Source: JAAYJK01 sp964501655 (GTDB taxonomy: Bacteria; Bacillota; Syntrophomonadia; Syntrophomonadales; Syntrophomonadaceae). Taken from it: a stretch of 55,291 nt of DNA. The notes beneath the pieces were generated by a model, which searched no databases, was not told the DNA's origin, and worked only from the letters and a program-made list of their open reading frames with translations. A program made the translations under genes and the position numbers. The stretch spans positions 1-55,291 of the forward strand of contig CAZCTN010000020.1 of NCBI GenBank assembly GCA_964501655.1. The letters run 5' to 3'. Below, piece after piece: positions 8,643 through 17,332 of this stretch. Numbering within the stretch: the stretch's first letter is position 1; each line of letters begins with the position of its first letter.

Positions 8643-10469
8643 TTACTCCACCGTCACACTTTTAGCCAAGTTCCTGGGTTTATCCACATCTGCTCCCCGG
8701 AAGATGGCCATATAGTAGGCGAACAACTGCAGGGGAACCACCGAAACGATAGGAGCCAGGATGGGATTGATGTCCGGCAGGATAATCTGATCATCACACT
8801 CCTGGCAGGCTTCCTGCAGGCTTTCTTTACATACCGCTACTACCACTGCACCACGAGCTTTTACTTCTTTGATGTTGGACATTGATTTCTCAACCAGCTC
8901 ATCCTGGGTTATCAACGCCAGGACCGGCACTCCGTCATGGATCAAGGCCAGGGGACCGTGTTTTAGTTCGCCGGCGGCATAGGCTTCAGCATGGACATAG
9001 GAGATTTCTTTGAGCTTTAAGGCTCCTTCCATGGCTACTGCATAATCCAGGCCTCGCCCCAGGAAAAAGGTGCTCTGTACCCCTTTGTATTTTTCGGCCA
9101 GCTGTTTTATCTTTCCGCTTTCTTTTTCCCGGTCCATTATTTTCTGTACCAGCAGGTCTATACTATATAATTGAGAACCTAACTCCCTTAATTGCTCCCC
9201 GGTACATACTCCTTTGATTTTCCCCAGATACATGGCTATAAGGTACATTATAGCCAGCTGGGTAATATAAGCTTTGGTTGAGGCCACCGCTATTTCAGGA
9301 CCGGCATGGGTATAAATCACCTTATCTGCTTCCCTGGCAACGGAACTTCCTACTACATTGGTCACGGCCAGAACTTTGATTCCCTGCCGCTTGGCTTTTC
9401 TTAAAGCCTCCAGGGTGTCGGCTGTTTCACCAGACTGGCTTACTACTATCATTAGATCATCCGGATTCCAGAGAACGTCCCGATACCTGAACTCAGAAGC
9501 AATATCGGTTTCTACCGGTACCCGAGCTAGTTTCTCAATGGCCAGCCTGCCTACCAATCCGGCATGATAAGCTGTTCCGCAGGCTACGATAAATATTTTC
9601 CCCACCTTATTAAAGGTCTCATCCATATCCAGCTCACTTAGATCTACTATGCTCTGAAGTGTTTTGCCGGCCAGGGTATCTCTGACAGCCCGGGGCTGTT
9701 CATTTATTTCCTTGAGCATAAAATGCTCGTATCCTTCCTTTTCAGCCGAAACAGCATCCCAGGTAACCTCAAATACCTTTTTATCGATGGGCTGACCCTC
9801 AAAATCGGTTATAACAACTGTTTCCGGAGTTATGACTGCGAATTCGTTTTCCTCTATTATATAGACTTTTGAAGTAAGTCCCAGTACTGCCGGGATATCT
9901 GAAGCTACATAGTTCTCTCCCTGCCCTAATCCAATTATAAGCGGGCTGGCTTTTTTGGCAGTAACAATCTTATCTGGTTCATCACTGCAGATTACTACTA
10001 TGGCAAAGGAACCCCTTACCTGAGTGAGGGCTTTTCTCACTGCATCTTCCAGTGAATCGGTATAGTATTTTTCTATCAGGTGAGCCATCACTTCAGTATC
10101 GGTCTCAGATATAAAATCATGACCCTCAATAATCAAGTCTTTTCTCAGCTGAGCATAATTTTCTATGATGCCATTATGGACCAAGGCTATTTTGCCGTTG
10201 CAGTCGCAGTGGGGATGGGCATTATGGTCGCTCGGGACTCCATGGGTAGCCCAGCGGGTATGCCCTATGCCCAGACAGCATGAACGATCCGCGCCCAGTA
10301 CCTGGACCATATCCGCCAGCCGCCCCTTCTTTTTGCACACCTCAATTTTTCCTTCTGTATACATGGCTATCCCGGCCGAATCATATCCCCGGTATTCCAG
10401 TTTAGCCAGCCCGTCTATAATCACCGGAACGGCATTGCCTTTTCCGGTATATCCCATTATTCCGCACAT
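8643..10469 (-). CDS. glmS: glutamine--fructose-6-phosphate aminotransferase (isomerising)
   Basis: 608 residues, the usual GlmS length. It makes glucosamine-6-phosphate from fructose-6-phosphate and glutamine, the entry step to UDP-GlcNAc and peptidoglycan. The start at 10469 gives MCGIMGYTG, exposing the catalytic Cys after Met removal; the GGAGG site sits 9 bases upstream, and the longer frame to 10541 would block that Cys. The glutaminase domain (GHTRWATHG, HNGIIENY) spans about 1-220; two SIS domains follow (SQSGETADTLEALR; STKAY), ending with the conserved DKPRNLAKSVTVE. Regulated by the glmS ribozyme just upstream. It is the last gene of the cda-glm cluster. Confidence 0.98.
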   Translation of the reverse strand: MCGIMGYTGKGNAVPVIIDGLAKLEYRGYDSAGIAMYTEGKIEVCKKKGRLADMVQVLGADRSCCLGIGHTRWATHGVPSDHNAHPHCDCNGKIALVHNGIIENYAQLRKDLIIEGHDFISETDTEVMAHLIEKYYTDSLEDAVRKALTQVRGSFAIVVICSDEPDKIVTAKKASPLIIGLGQGENYVASDIPAVLGLTSKVYIIEENEFAVITPETVVITDFEGQPIDKKVFEVTWDAVSAEKEGYEHFMLKEINEQPRAVRDTLAGKTLQSIVDLSELDMDETFNKVGKIFIVACGTAYHAGLVGRLAIEKLARVPVETDIASEFRYRDVLWNPDDLMIVVSQSGETADTLEALRKAKRQGIKVLAVTNVVGSSVAREADKVIYTHAGPEIAVASTKAYITQLAIMYLIAMYLGKIKGVCTGEQLRELGSQLYSIDLLVQKIMDREKESGKIKQLAEKYKGVQSTFFLGRGLDYAVAMEGALKLKEISYVHAEAYAAGELKHGPLALIHDGVPVLALITQDELVEKSMSNIKEVKARGAVVVAVCKESLQEACQECDDQIILPDINPILAPIVSVVPLQLFAYYMAIFRGADVDKPRNLAKSVTVE

Positions 10470-10487
10470 AAATTCAACCTCCATATT

Positions 10488-10516
10488 GGGGACACGGGGA
10501 CGGTCCTTTTGTCCCC
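10488..10516. repeat. REP-like palindromic repeat, copy C (glmS leader)
   Basis: Inverted repeat GGGGACA (10488-10494) / TGTCCCC (10510-10516) enclosing CGGGGACGGTCCTTT. It shares GGGGACGGT and the following C/T-rich stretch with the long palindromes at 33275-33350 and, more loosely, 28547-28623. It sits between the ribozyme and the glmS ribosome binding site, so it is part of the glmS mRNA leader. Confidence 0.6.
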
Positions 10517-10549
10517 TTTCTGATATTGATTTTCCCATCATATTATGAA

Positions 10550-10860
10550 AGCAGACCGGAGAACCGTCTCCCAGGTCTACCCTTTGCCACCTGGCCTGAT
10601 TTTTTGTCCCGCATATCTCTATCCGGTTTTGTAATCAGCCTGACGATGGTGGTGCACCGGAGGGTACCCGCCGAATATTTCGATTAACCCTCTCCTCGTC
10701 ACCCGCAACTGTATAAGGATTCCACCCGTCCGGAAATATTGCCGGTCTTACCCGGCATCATAGTCTGCCTGCATAAATGAGGCTGAACCGGACTCTGCCC
10801 GGCCCATCTATTACGGCCCGGCAGTTCGGTTATTCCCTGGCAAGTTTCGGGTCAGGCGCT
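10550..10860 (-). ncRNA. glmS self-cleaving ribozyme (GlcN6P riboswitch)
   Basis: On the minus strand the RNA begins A|GCGCC with the expected cleavage between 10860 and 10859, two bases after the glmM stop codon. The conserved core follows: GACGAGG (about 10700), GGTTAATCG, ATTCGGCGGGTACC and CCGGTGC (about 10675-10645), then a P4-type region with nested pairing AGACC/GGTCT at 10553-10578. ACCCG near the 5' end pairs with CGGGT just before GACGAGG. About 150 bases of extra hairpins fill the P1 position, longer than usual. Known role of the family: glucosamine-6-P acts as cofactor for self-cleavage, and the 5'-OH downstream RNA carrying glmS is degraded. Confidence 0.93.
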
Positions 10861-10862
10861 TC

Positions 10863-12236
10863 TCATGCACAGGTTTCGGAATATGTCCCGGTAACCTGTT
10901 CTACTCTGCTTCTGATATCATCAATCACCTCCCTCAGCAGGTATAGATCCGGCCCCTGGGCCATTATACGCACCAGTGGTTCGGTCCCCGACGGCCTTAC
11001 CACCAGTTTTCCCCATTCGCCCAGTTTTGCCTGAGCATCGGCGATGGCTTCCACCACTGATTCATGAGCCATCACCTGTTCCTTATTTTCCAGCTTAACA
11101 TTAACCAGTATCTGGGGCTGTTTTTCCATTTCAGCCGCCAATCGGGAAAGGGGAAGCCCGGTGCGCTGCATAACCTCTACTAGCTTCAGGGAAGTCAGCA
11201 GACCATCACCTGAAGTAGCATGCTGTTTGAAAATGATATGTCCGGATTGCTCACCACCCAGAATGGCTCCGCTTTGCAGCATATTCTCCAGTACGTACCG
11301 GTCTCCGACTTTACAGCTGCTAACCGATATATTCTCCCTCCTCAAGGCAATATTTAAACCGATATTGCTCATAACCGTAGCTACTACCTGGGAGGGCTTC
11401 AAAATTCCTCTTCTTTGCATATCCAGGGCTGTGATGCACATGATATGATCACCATCAATCTCCTGCCCGCATTCATCCACCGCTATACAGCGGTCTGCAT
11501 CTCCATCATAAGCGATTCCGATATCAGCTTTGTTTTCCAGCACGGCTCTTTTCAGGTAGCCGATGTGGGTGGATCCGCAACGGTCATTGATATTTAGCCC
11601 GTTGGGTTTATTACCTATATTTATTACTCTGGCCCCAAGTTTTTCCCACATTAAAGGAGCGGCAGTATAAGCAGCACCGTTAGCGCAATCCACTACCATG
11701 ATTAAATTGCTCAAATCCTTATCCAGGGTATAACAGTCAATGATATAATCAATATAGTTTTTAAGACCGTCCTTCAGATGATATACCCGGCCGATATCTC
11801 CTCCTATGGGAAGATCTTTCAAGTAATCCTGCTTATCCAGCACCTCTTCAATTTCCTCTTCTATCTCATCCGGCAGTTTATATCCATTGGCTCCAAAGAA
11901 TTTTATCCCATTATCTTCCACCGGATTATGCGAGGCTGATATAACGAGCCCACAGGATGCTTCGTACTTAAGGGTTAAAAATGCCACTGCCGGAGTAGGT
12001 ATAATGCCGGCGATAAGGACGTCCGCTCCGGTTGAACATATACCTGCTACCAGCGCTGCTTCCAGCATGTCACCAGAAATCCTGGTATCCTTTCCTACCA
12101 GAATACGCGGTCTGGTACGGGTATTGTGTTTTGCCAGTATATAACTTCCGGCCATCCCCAGCCGAAAAGCCAGTTCCGCATTCAGATCAGCGTTGGCTAT
12201 TCCTCTAACTCCATCAGTGCCAAACAGTCTTCCCAT
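10863..12236 (-). CDS. glmM: phosphoglucosamine mutase
   Basis: 457 residues, usual length 440-460. It converts glucosamine-6-P to glucosamine-1-P for UDP-GlcNAc synthesis. N-terminal MGRLFGTDGVRGIAN, the phosphoserine loop SASHNPVEDNGIKFFG at about residue 100, the metal-binding DGDADRC near 240, the sugar-binding GEQSGH near 325, and the phosphate-binding RPSGTEPLVRIM near the end are all intact. Start ATG with an AGGGGG site. GlmM is known to interact with CdaA in other Firmicutes, consistent with this cluster. Its stop lies two bases before the glmS ribozyme. Confidence 0.98.
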   Translation of the reverse strand: MGRLFGTDGVRGIANADLNAELAFRLGMAGSYILAKHNTRTRPRILVGKDTRISGDMLEAALVAGICSTGADVLIAGIIPTPAVAFLTLKYEASCGLVISASHNPVEDNGIKFFGANGYKLPDEIEEEIEEVLDKQDYLKDLPIGGDIGRVYHLKDGLKNYIDYIIDCYTLDKDLSNLIMVVDCANGAAYTAAPLMWEKLGARVINIGNKPNGLNINDRCGSTHIGYLKRAVLENKADIGIAYDGDADRCIAVDECGQEIDGDHIMCITALDMQRRGILKPSQVVATVMSNIGLNIALRRENISVSSCKVGDRYVLENMLQSGAILGGEQSGHIIFKQHATSGDGLLTSLKLVEVMQRTGLPLSRLAAEMEKQPQILVNVKLENKEQVMAHESVVEAIADAQAKLGEWGKLVVRPSGTEPLVRIMAQGPDLYLLREVIDDIRSRVEQVTGTYSETCA

Positions 12237-12254
12237 TATAGTAACCCCCTGTAA

Positions 12255-13910
12255 TCAACTTGGTATTTGTCTGATTTTAAAGGCCTCTTCATCATATAAT
12301 TCAACTATTTTTTCCGGCCTTCGATAACGAACTATTATCTGTTCGGCAGTTTTTAATCCATCTACGGCCGAACTCATTATACCCCCGGAATATCCTGCTC
12401 CTTCTCCACAGGGATACAAATTATACGCATCAGGAGAGCATCCTCTTTCGTCTCTGATAATTCTGACCGGTGCTGAGGTACGGGTTTCAACTCCGGTTAA
12501 CACGGCGTTGCCAGCCAGCCAACCCGGCATTTTCTTCTCCCAGTATTTTATGCCTCTCCAGAGTACTGAGCTAATCTCCTCGGGTAATACCTGCCACAGA
12601 TCAGCCGGCTTGACTCCCGGTTGGTAAGTAGCCAGGGCAGTGCCCAGATCCAGACTGCCTCTCTTTTCCATGAAGTCGGTTAGGAGTTGAGCCGGAGCCT
12701 GATAATTCTGTCCCCCGGCTTCAAAAGCTCTCTTTTCCAACTGCTCCTGAAGCATTATACCACCCAGCACCTGATCATACCAGTCGGCTGGTTTCACTGT
12801 AACTACCAGAGCGGAATTAGCGATTCCGCTATCCCGGGCCTGGTAACTCATGCCATTGGTAACTACTCCGCCAGTTTCCGAAGCGGCTGCTATGACCCTT
12901 CCCCCCGGACACATGCAAAAGGTATAAAGGGCCCGGCCGCTGTTCCTATCCTGGTAGGTCAAATGGTAGTCTGCCGGTCCCAGCCGGGGGTGGCCGGCAT
13001 AATCACCGTACTGAATCCGGTCGATGAGAGCCTGGGAATGCTCTACTCTAACTCCCACCGCAAAAGCCTTGGACACTACGCTGATTCCCCGGGCTTGAAG
13101 AAGGCGGTAGACTGCCCGGGCGCTGTTGCCTATAGCCAGCACCAGAACTCCACAGGGTATCTCTGTTCCTCTATTTATTACTATGCTTTTTATTAATCTC
13201 TGGTTAACATTTATATCCCTCAGCCGGGTGTCGAAATACAGTTCTCCCCCCAGATCCAGTATCTCATTCCTGATATTTTTAATCACCCGGCGAATAACAT
13301 CTGTACCCACATGAGGTTTCTTTTCATATTTTATCTCTTCCGCTGCACCATGCTCCACAAAAGTATCCAGTACAAATGATATCCTTTCATCACCTATCCG
13401 AGTAGTCAGTTTGCCATCGGAGAACGTTCCAGCCCCTCCCTCACCAAACTGGGTGTTGGAGTAAGGATTTAATTCGCCCTTTTGCCAGAATCTCTCCACC
13501 GTTTCTATTCGCCGCTCTATATTTTGGCCCTGGTCAATGATTACCGGACGATAGCCGTGCCGGGCCAGGTAAAGTCCGCAGAAAAGCCCGGCTGGACCGG
13601 CACCGGTGATAAGGGGCGAGAAAGGCAGAACTTGACCACCCGGTACAGCTTCATAAGCCGGTTGGGGTTTCAGTTCGGTTATTTCCGGGGAATCAAGCAG
13701 GCTCTGGCCGATGCGGACTTCATCGGCCAGGGTAATATCCAGGGTAAGAGTAAAACAGACTTTATTGCGCCGGGCATCCACCGCTTTTTTTACCAAGTGA
13801 TATTCTATAATTGCCCGGGGCTGTACCTTTATCCTGGTCGCAGTAGCCAGGAGCAGGTCACTTTCAGTATAATCGAGGGGCAGCCTCAAGCCTCTAACCC
13901 TTAAGATCAT
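12255..13910 (-). CDS. FAD-dependent dehydrogenase, COG2509 family
   Basis: 551 residues. After an about 90-residue N-terminal domain comes a Rossmann FAD-binding motif (ITGAGPAGLFCGLYLARHG), the family block NPYSNTQFGEGGAGTFSDGKL, and a second NAD/FAD motif region (LAIGNSARAVYRLL). The C-terminal YPCGEGAGYSGGIMSSAVDG closes the FAD site. This matches the uncharacterised COG2509 dehydrogenases; the reaction is unknown. Its ATG overlaps the cdaR stop (ATGA), and glmM follows 18 bases later, so it is embedded in the c-di-AMP/glucosamine operon. In most Firmicutes cdaR is followed directly by glmM. Confidence 0.85.
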   Translation of the reverse strand: MILRVRGLRLPLDYTESDLLLATATRIKVQPRAIIEYHLVKKAVDARRNKVCFTLTLDITLADEVRIGQSLLDSPEITELKPQPAYEAVPGGQVLPFSPLITGAGPAGLFCGLYLARHGYRPVIIDQGQNIERRIETVERFWQKGELNPYSNTQFGEGGAGTFSDGKLTTRIGDERISFVLDTFVEHGAAEEIKYEKKPHVGTDVIRRVIKNIRNEILDLGGELYFDTRLRDINVNQRLIKSIVINRGTEIPCGVLVLAIGNSARAVYRLLQARGISVVSKAFAVGVRVEHSQALIDRIQYGDYAGHPRLGPADYHLTYQDRNSGRALYTFCMCPGGRVIAAASETGGVVTNGMSYQARDSGIANSALVVTVKPADWYDQVLGGIMLQEQLEKRAFEAGGQNYQAPAQLLTDFMEKRGSLDLGTALATYQPGVKPADLWQVLPEEISSVLWRGIKYWEKKMPGWLAGNAVLTGVETRTSAPVRIIRDERGCSPDAYNLYPCGEGAGYSGGIMSSAVDGLKTAEQIIVRYRRPEKIVELYDEEAFKIRQIPS

Positions 13911-14848
13911 AATTCTTCCTCTTCTGCCAATATTTTTTCCAACTCAATTTCTGCCAGTACCTGGGCAGGATACAATCTAAGTCCTTCCGGGGCTTCCAGC
14001 TCTATCTGCACGGTAAAAGACTGGTCAGCTTCGTCGATATTTATAAGCGGAGTATTTATCTCCTTAAGGGCTTCCACGGCCAGATTGCTCCCCACTACTT
14101 GTACCGCAGCAGGATCGAGACGAATCTCCTTGAGTCTATATCCGGCTGCCGGCTCTCCTTCGCTGATAGCTTTTAGCGGCACTTCCTTGTATCCTTTGAC
14201 CTGTTCTACTACCGCAATCACCTTAACTGCCGAAGGTACTATCTGAAGACCGCCATTGACCGGCTGCCCATTATTATCCCGGGCACTGACCTTGAGTTCA
14301 AAAGTGCTAATAGACCTGGCATTGGACAAATCAACCTGGCAGACCACCGAAGTCACCTGGCCGGTGGTTTCCTGATCCCCTGTGATCAAACAGCGCTCCG
14401 GTTCAGTAATGACTTCCATAAGCTGATATCCGGCCGGTGGTTTCCCGCTGATATTATAACTTACCGGGACGATGGTCTCCTGCATTTCCTTCAAGGTAAC
14501 GCTGACCGTTCGGGGTTCTACACTGGTGAACATTACTCCCATAACCGGATGGAGCTTGACCGGCAAATCGTACACACCCGCTTCTTTTCCTTCCAGGTCG
14601 ATGTAAGGCTTGATTTCCCTGGTCTCCTGAAAAACACCCCATAGTCTGACTTCAACCTGCTCGGGTCCTCCCGCCTGCATTCCCTCCGGTATATTTTCAT
14701 AAATCAAATCCACTTTCACAGTGTTCTGACCTGTCCCGTATGATCCTTCATTAACCACGTAAAACCAGAGTAATAAAGCCAATATAACTGATATTATCTT
14801 GAGTCCGTTCTTCTTCCGATTGCTATTCCTGTTCTGATCCTGATTCAC
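13907..14848 (-). CDS. cdaR: YbbR-like c-di-AMP cyclase regulator
   Basis: 313 residues starting at GTG (AGGAGGTGG site inside the cdaA end). One N-terminal membrane anchor (LKIISVILALLLWFYVVNEGS, about 16-36) is followed by tandem extracellular YbbR repeats (phrases such as EVRLWGVFQETREIKPYIDL, VEVRL-type strands and PVSYNISGKPPAGYQL). CdaR binds and modulates the membrane cyclase CdaA. It overlaps cdaA by 26 bases and the next gene by 4. It ends in an acidic tail (LEKILAEEEEL). Confidence 0.93.
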   Translation of the reverse strand: MNQDQNRNSNRKKNGLKIISVILALLLWFYVVNEGSYGTGQNTVKVDLIYENIPEGMQAGGPEQVEVRLWGVFQETREIKPYIDLEGKEAGVYDLPVKLHPVMGVMFTSVEPRTVSVTLKEMQETIVPVSYNISGKPPAGYQLMEVITEPERCLITGDQETTGQVTSVVCQVDLSNARSISTFELKVSARDNNGQPVNGGLQIVPSAVKVIAVVEQVKGYKEVPLKAISEGEPAAGYRLKEIRLDPAAVQVVGSNLAVEALKEINTPLINIDEADQSFTVQIELEAPEGLRLYPAQVLAEIELEKILAEEEEL

Positions 14849-15671
14849 GAAACCACCTCCTTTTCAGGTTGGTCCGCCAGTCAGAGTCAGCCGCCAGTTC
14901 CCCCCGCAAATTATCCTTCAGGCTCACTTCGTCCAGCTGGCGCTGAAGTTTGCCTTCTTTGGCCAACGATATGGCCCCTGTTTCTTCCGATACGATAACT
15001 GCAACAGCGTCCGAAACTTCGGTAATGCCCAGTCCGGCCCGATGACGAGTGCCCAGTTCCGGGTCCAGGTAAGGATTATCGCTCAAGGGAAGAAAACAAG
15101 CCGCCTTCTCTATTCGCAGGTTGGATATAACCACGGCTCCGTCATGTAAAGGTGTGTTGGGCACAAAAATGTTGATAAGCAGTGAAGCGGTTACCAGAGC
15201 ATCCAGATCGGTACCGCTCTCCATATATTCGCCAATACCTGTTTCCCGGGTTATTATAATCAAAGCTCCTACCTGGTTACGGGACAAAACTGCGGCAGCG
15301 TCACCTATATGGCGAATCATATTCTCAATATTATTAAGGGGTGCCGTCATTTTACGGGTGGAAAAGAAGCCGCCCCGGCCAATCTGCTCCAGTATTCGCC
15401 GCAGCTCAGGCTGAAAGACTATCGGAATAGTAATGGCAAAGATTATCCACATTTTTTCCATCAGCCACTTAACTACGGTCAGGTTTAAATAGCTGATCAA
15501 TACAGAAAAAACCAGAAGAAGCACCAAACCCTTTAGCAGCTGCTCCGCTCTGGTTCCGCTGATCAGACGTAAAATCCGGTAGAATACATAGGCTACAATG
15601 GATATATCCAGCAAAGTGCGAATTATATCCCACGGGCTGGCAATCACCCCTGACAGCAAATTGAAATCCAA
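14823..15671 (-). CDS. cdaA: membrane diadenylate cyclase
   Basis: 282 residues. It makes the second messenger c-di-AMP from ATP at the membrane. Three N-terminal transmembrane segments (about residues 10-100) precede the DAC domain, which carries the catalytic DGAVVI and RHRAGLG motifs and the conserved SEETG. A TTG at 15671 is chosen as start: GGAGG lies 8 bases upstream, whereas an earlier in-frame TTG at 15686 overlaps that binding site. First gene of the cdaA-cdaR-COG2509-glmM-glmS operon. C-di-AMP controls potassium/osmolyte balance and cell-wall homeostasis in Firmicutes. Confidence 0.96.
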   Translation of the reverse strand: MDFNLLSGVIASPWDIIRTLLDISIVAYVFYRILRLISGTRAEQLLKGLVLLLVFSVLISYLNLTVVKWLMEKMWIIFAITIPIVFQPELRRILEQIGRGGFFSTRKMTAPLNNIENMIRHIGDAAAVLSRNQVGALIIITRETGIGEYMESGTDLDALVTASLLINIFVPNTPLHDGAVVISNLRIEKAACFLPLSDNPYLDPELGTRHRAGLGITEVSDAVAVIVSEETGAISLAKEGKLQRQLDEVSLKDNLRGELAADSDWRTNLKRRWFRESGSEQE

Positions 15672-15743
15672 TTTCCCGGCCTCCAAATATTTGTGAACTT
15701 AAGACTAACTGTATAACAAATTTGTGCTTATCGCAACCACAGC

Positions 15744-16394
15744 TTAACCGGCAAATTCCTGACCGGAATAATGAAAAACTGCCAGGACTCCCGTCTCCAA
15801 CTGTACCAGGGCAGTCTCCTCCGCTAGCACATTGGAAACTGCATAGGGATTGTCACAGTCCAAAACCACATTTTCCAGTGGATATTCAAACCCCTTCAAG
15901 TATACGCCGGCAGCCCCTCCCCCCAGCGGCAGCACTGAAACCAGTTCGCCCACTTTTCCATTAATCACCAGGCTGCCGCAGGTCAAATAAATGCTGCACT
16001 CTGGACCATAATGGATAATTCCTATACCTCTTTTCACATATTCTATTCCGCAGTACAGGTTGCTTAAGCTGTGATCAAAGCGTTTTCCCTGAGTACCCAA
16101 CAGGATAATTTCCTCAGCTCCCATATTTTCCGCCATGCTTAAAGCCAGCTGAATGTCGGTAAAATCCTTGCGCTTCGGGTATTTCTTGAACTCCACCTGC
16201 CGGGCTTGATAAAAGTTGCGAACCTCCTCGCTAATGGAATCCATATCGCCGATTATGCACTCGGGTATAACTCCTAATTGGTAAGCATAATTGGCTCCTC
16301 CGTCTGCACAGATTATTTTATCAAAGCCTTGTAATACTTCGCGGTAGAATCCCAAGTCTCCGTATTCACCGTTAGCCAAAACTATACTTCTCAT
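15744..16394 (-). CDS. thiN: thiamine pyrophosphokinase
   Basis: 216 residues, usual family length. It transfers pyrophosphate from ATP to thiamine to form thiamine diphosphate. Signature blocks: ICADGGANYAYQLG (about 32-45), IIGDMDSIS, and YPKRKDFTDIQLAL with the conserved KDxTD; GTQGKRFDHSLSN is the DH-containing active site. The C-terminal thiamine-binding domain follows. A clear AGGAGAG site precedes the ATG. It sits 57 bases after nothing coding upstream on its strand and before cdaA, so it may or may not be co-transcribed with the cda operon. Confidence 0.95.
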   Translation of the reverse strand: MRSIVLANGEYGDLGFYREVLQGFDKIICADGGANYAYQLGVIPECIIGDMDSISEEVRNFYQARQVEFKKYPKRKDFTDIQLALSMAENMGAEEIILLGTQGKRFDHSLSNLYCGIEYVKRGIGIIHYGPECSIYLTCGSLVINGKVGELVSVLPLGGGAAGVYLKGFEYPLENVVLDCDNPYAVSNVLAEETALVQLETGVLAVFHYSGQEFAG

Positions 16395-16576
16395 AAAGAC
16401 TCTCCTGTTCCCATCGTTTACCCAATAAAATACTATACCAGAGTAATGCCGCTGGCAAATGGTATTTTATCCGTATTATATATATATCGTATTATCCTTT
16501 GAAGACTGCAACAAAACCATTAATTCAGCTCCAGGTATGATTTTTTACTGCATCCAAAAATATATGGACAGCTAAA

Positions 16577-16605
16577 TTGACAAAGAAAATCTACTTGATT
16601 ATAAT
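16577..16605 (+). promoter_or_regulatory. consensus sigma-A promoter of the ferredoxin gene
   Basis: Exact TTGACA (16577-16582), 17-base spacer, exact TATAAT (16600-16605). Transcription would start near 16612, about 32 bases before the ferredoxin ATG. Confidence 0.9.
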
Positions 16606-16643
16606 TCTACTTAGTCTAAATGTAGCAAAGGAGGATATTTTAT

Positions 16644-16823
16644 ATGGCCTACATAATTAATGACGAATGCATAGCATGTGGAGTATGCGTAGATGAGTGC
16701 CCGGTTGATGCAATAAGTGAAGGCGACGATATATATATAATCGATCCCGAACTATGCACCGACTGTGGGTCTTGCGCAGATGTTTGCCCGGTAGAAGCTC
16801 CGCAGCCTACCGAAGACAAATAA
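16644..16823 (+). CDS. 2[4Fe-4S] ferredoxin
   Basis: 59-residue clostridial-type ferredoxin, a small electron carrier in the cytoplasm. Two CxxCxxCxxxCP clusters: Cys 9, 12, 15, 19 and Cys 38, 41, 44, 48. It has an AAAGGAGG ribosome binding site, a perfect promoter and a strong terminator, so it is a monocistronic, probably highly expressed gene. The acidic composition and pseudo-twofold layout match low-potential ferredoxins serving hydrogenases and pyruvate oxidoreductase; its specific partner cannot be told from the sequence. Confidence 0.96.
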   Translation: MAYIINDECIACGVCVDECPVDAISEGDDIYIIDPELCTDCGSCADVCPVEAPQPTEDK

Positions 16824-16835
16824 GCAACCATCCCC

Positions 16836-16860
16836 AAAAACCCGGTTTTCTCGGGTTTTT
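16836..16860. terminator. terminator after ferredoxin, possibly bidirectional
   Basis: AAAAACCCG / CGGGTTTTT inverted repeat (16836-16844 with 16852-16860), followed by T-rich sequence on the plus strand and, by symmetry, a U-run on the minus strand. It lies between the convergent ferredoxin and trmL genes. Confidence 0.88.
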
Positions 16861-16873
16861 ATTCTTTTCTGGA

Positions 16874-17332
16874 CTATCTTAATCCGCCAAACTCCATCTG
16901 CCGCAGAGCTTCGTATAGAATTATGGCAGCGGTATTACCCAGATTTAAGGATCGGCCAATGTCCAGCATCGGCACCCTGATCTGCTGCTCAGGGAAAGCG
17001 TTCAAGATGGCAGGGGGCAATCCCCTGGTTTCGCAGCCAAATACTATTACATCATCCGCCTTATAATTTATCTGGTGATAATATCTTCCAGCTTTGGTTG
17101 TAGCCAGGTAAATATTCCCTTCCTTTACTTTATCACGAAATTGCTGAAAATCTTCCCAAACCATAACTTCCACCAGATTCCAGTAATCGAGTCCCGCTCG
17201 CTTCAAATATCGGTCCTCCAGGGAAAAACCCAGTGGTTTGACCAAGTGTAATTTGCTCCTGGTCAAGGCGCAAGTGCGGGCTATATTGCCGGTATTATAG
17301 GGTATTTCTGGTTCCACCAGGACAATATGCAT
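16874..17332 (-). CDS. trmL: tRNA (cytidine/uridine-34-2'-O)-methyltransferase, TrmL type
   Basis: 152-residue SPOUT methyltransferase. It methylates the wobble-base ribose of certain leucine tRNAs using S-adenosylmethionine. Family signatures: VLVEPEIPYNTGNIARTC at the N-terminus, LGFSLEDRYLKRAGLDYW, FGCETRGLP (motif 2), and the trefoil-knot motif IRVPMLDIGRSLNLGNTAAIILYEALRQ at the end. GGGAGG site before the ATG. It converges on the ferredoxin gene with a shared terminator between them. Confidence 0.95.
   Translation of the reverse strand: MHIVLVEPEIPYNTGNIARTCALTRSKLHLVKPLGFSLEDRYLKRAGLDYWNLVEVMVWEDFQQFRDKVKEGNIYLATTKAGRYYHQINYKADDVIVFGCETRGLPPAILNAFPEQQIRVPMLDIGRSLNLGNTAAIILYEALRQMEFGGLR

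Noticed and set aside
10660..10780. Resemblance to a cobalamin riboswitch on the plus strand (CCCGCAACTGT followed by AGTCTGCCTGC)
   Set aside because: The same region on the minus strand matches the glmS ribozyme core over several separate blocks directly before glmS, and no plus-strand gene follows for a B12 switch to control.
16649..16837. 62-codon minus-strand frame opposite the ferredoxin
   Set aside because: The plus strand codes for an intact 2[4Fe-4S] ferredoxin with promoter, binding site and terminator; the other frame is its shadow.
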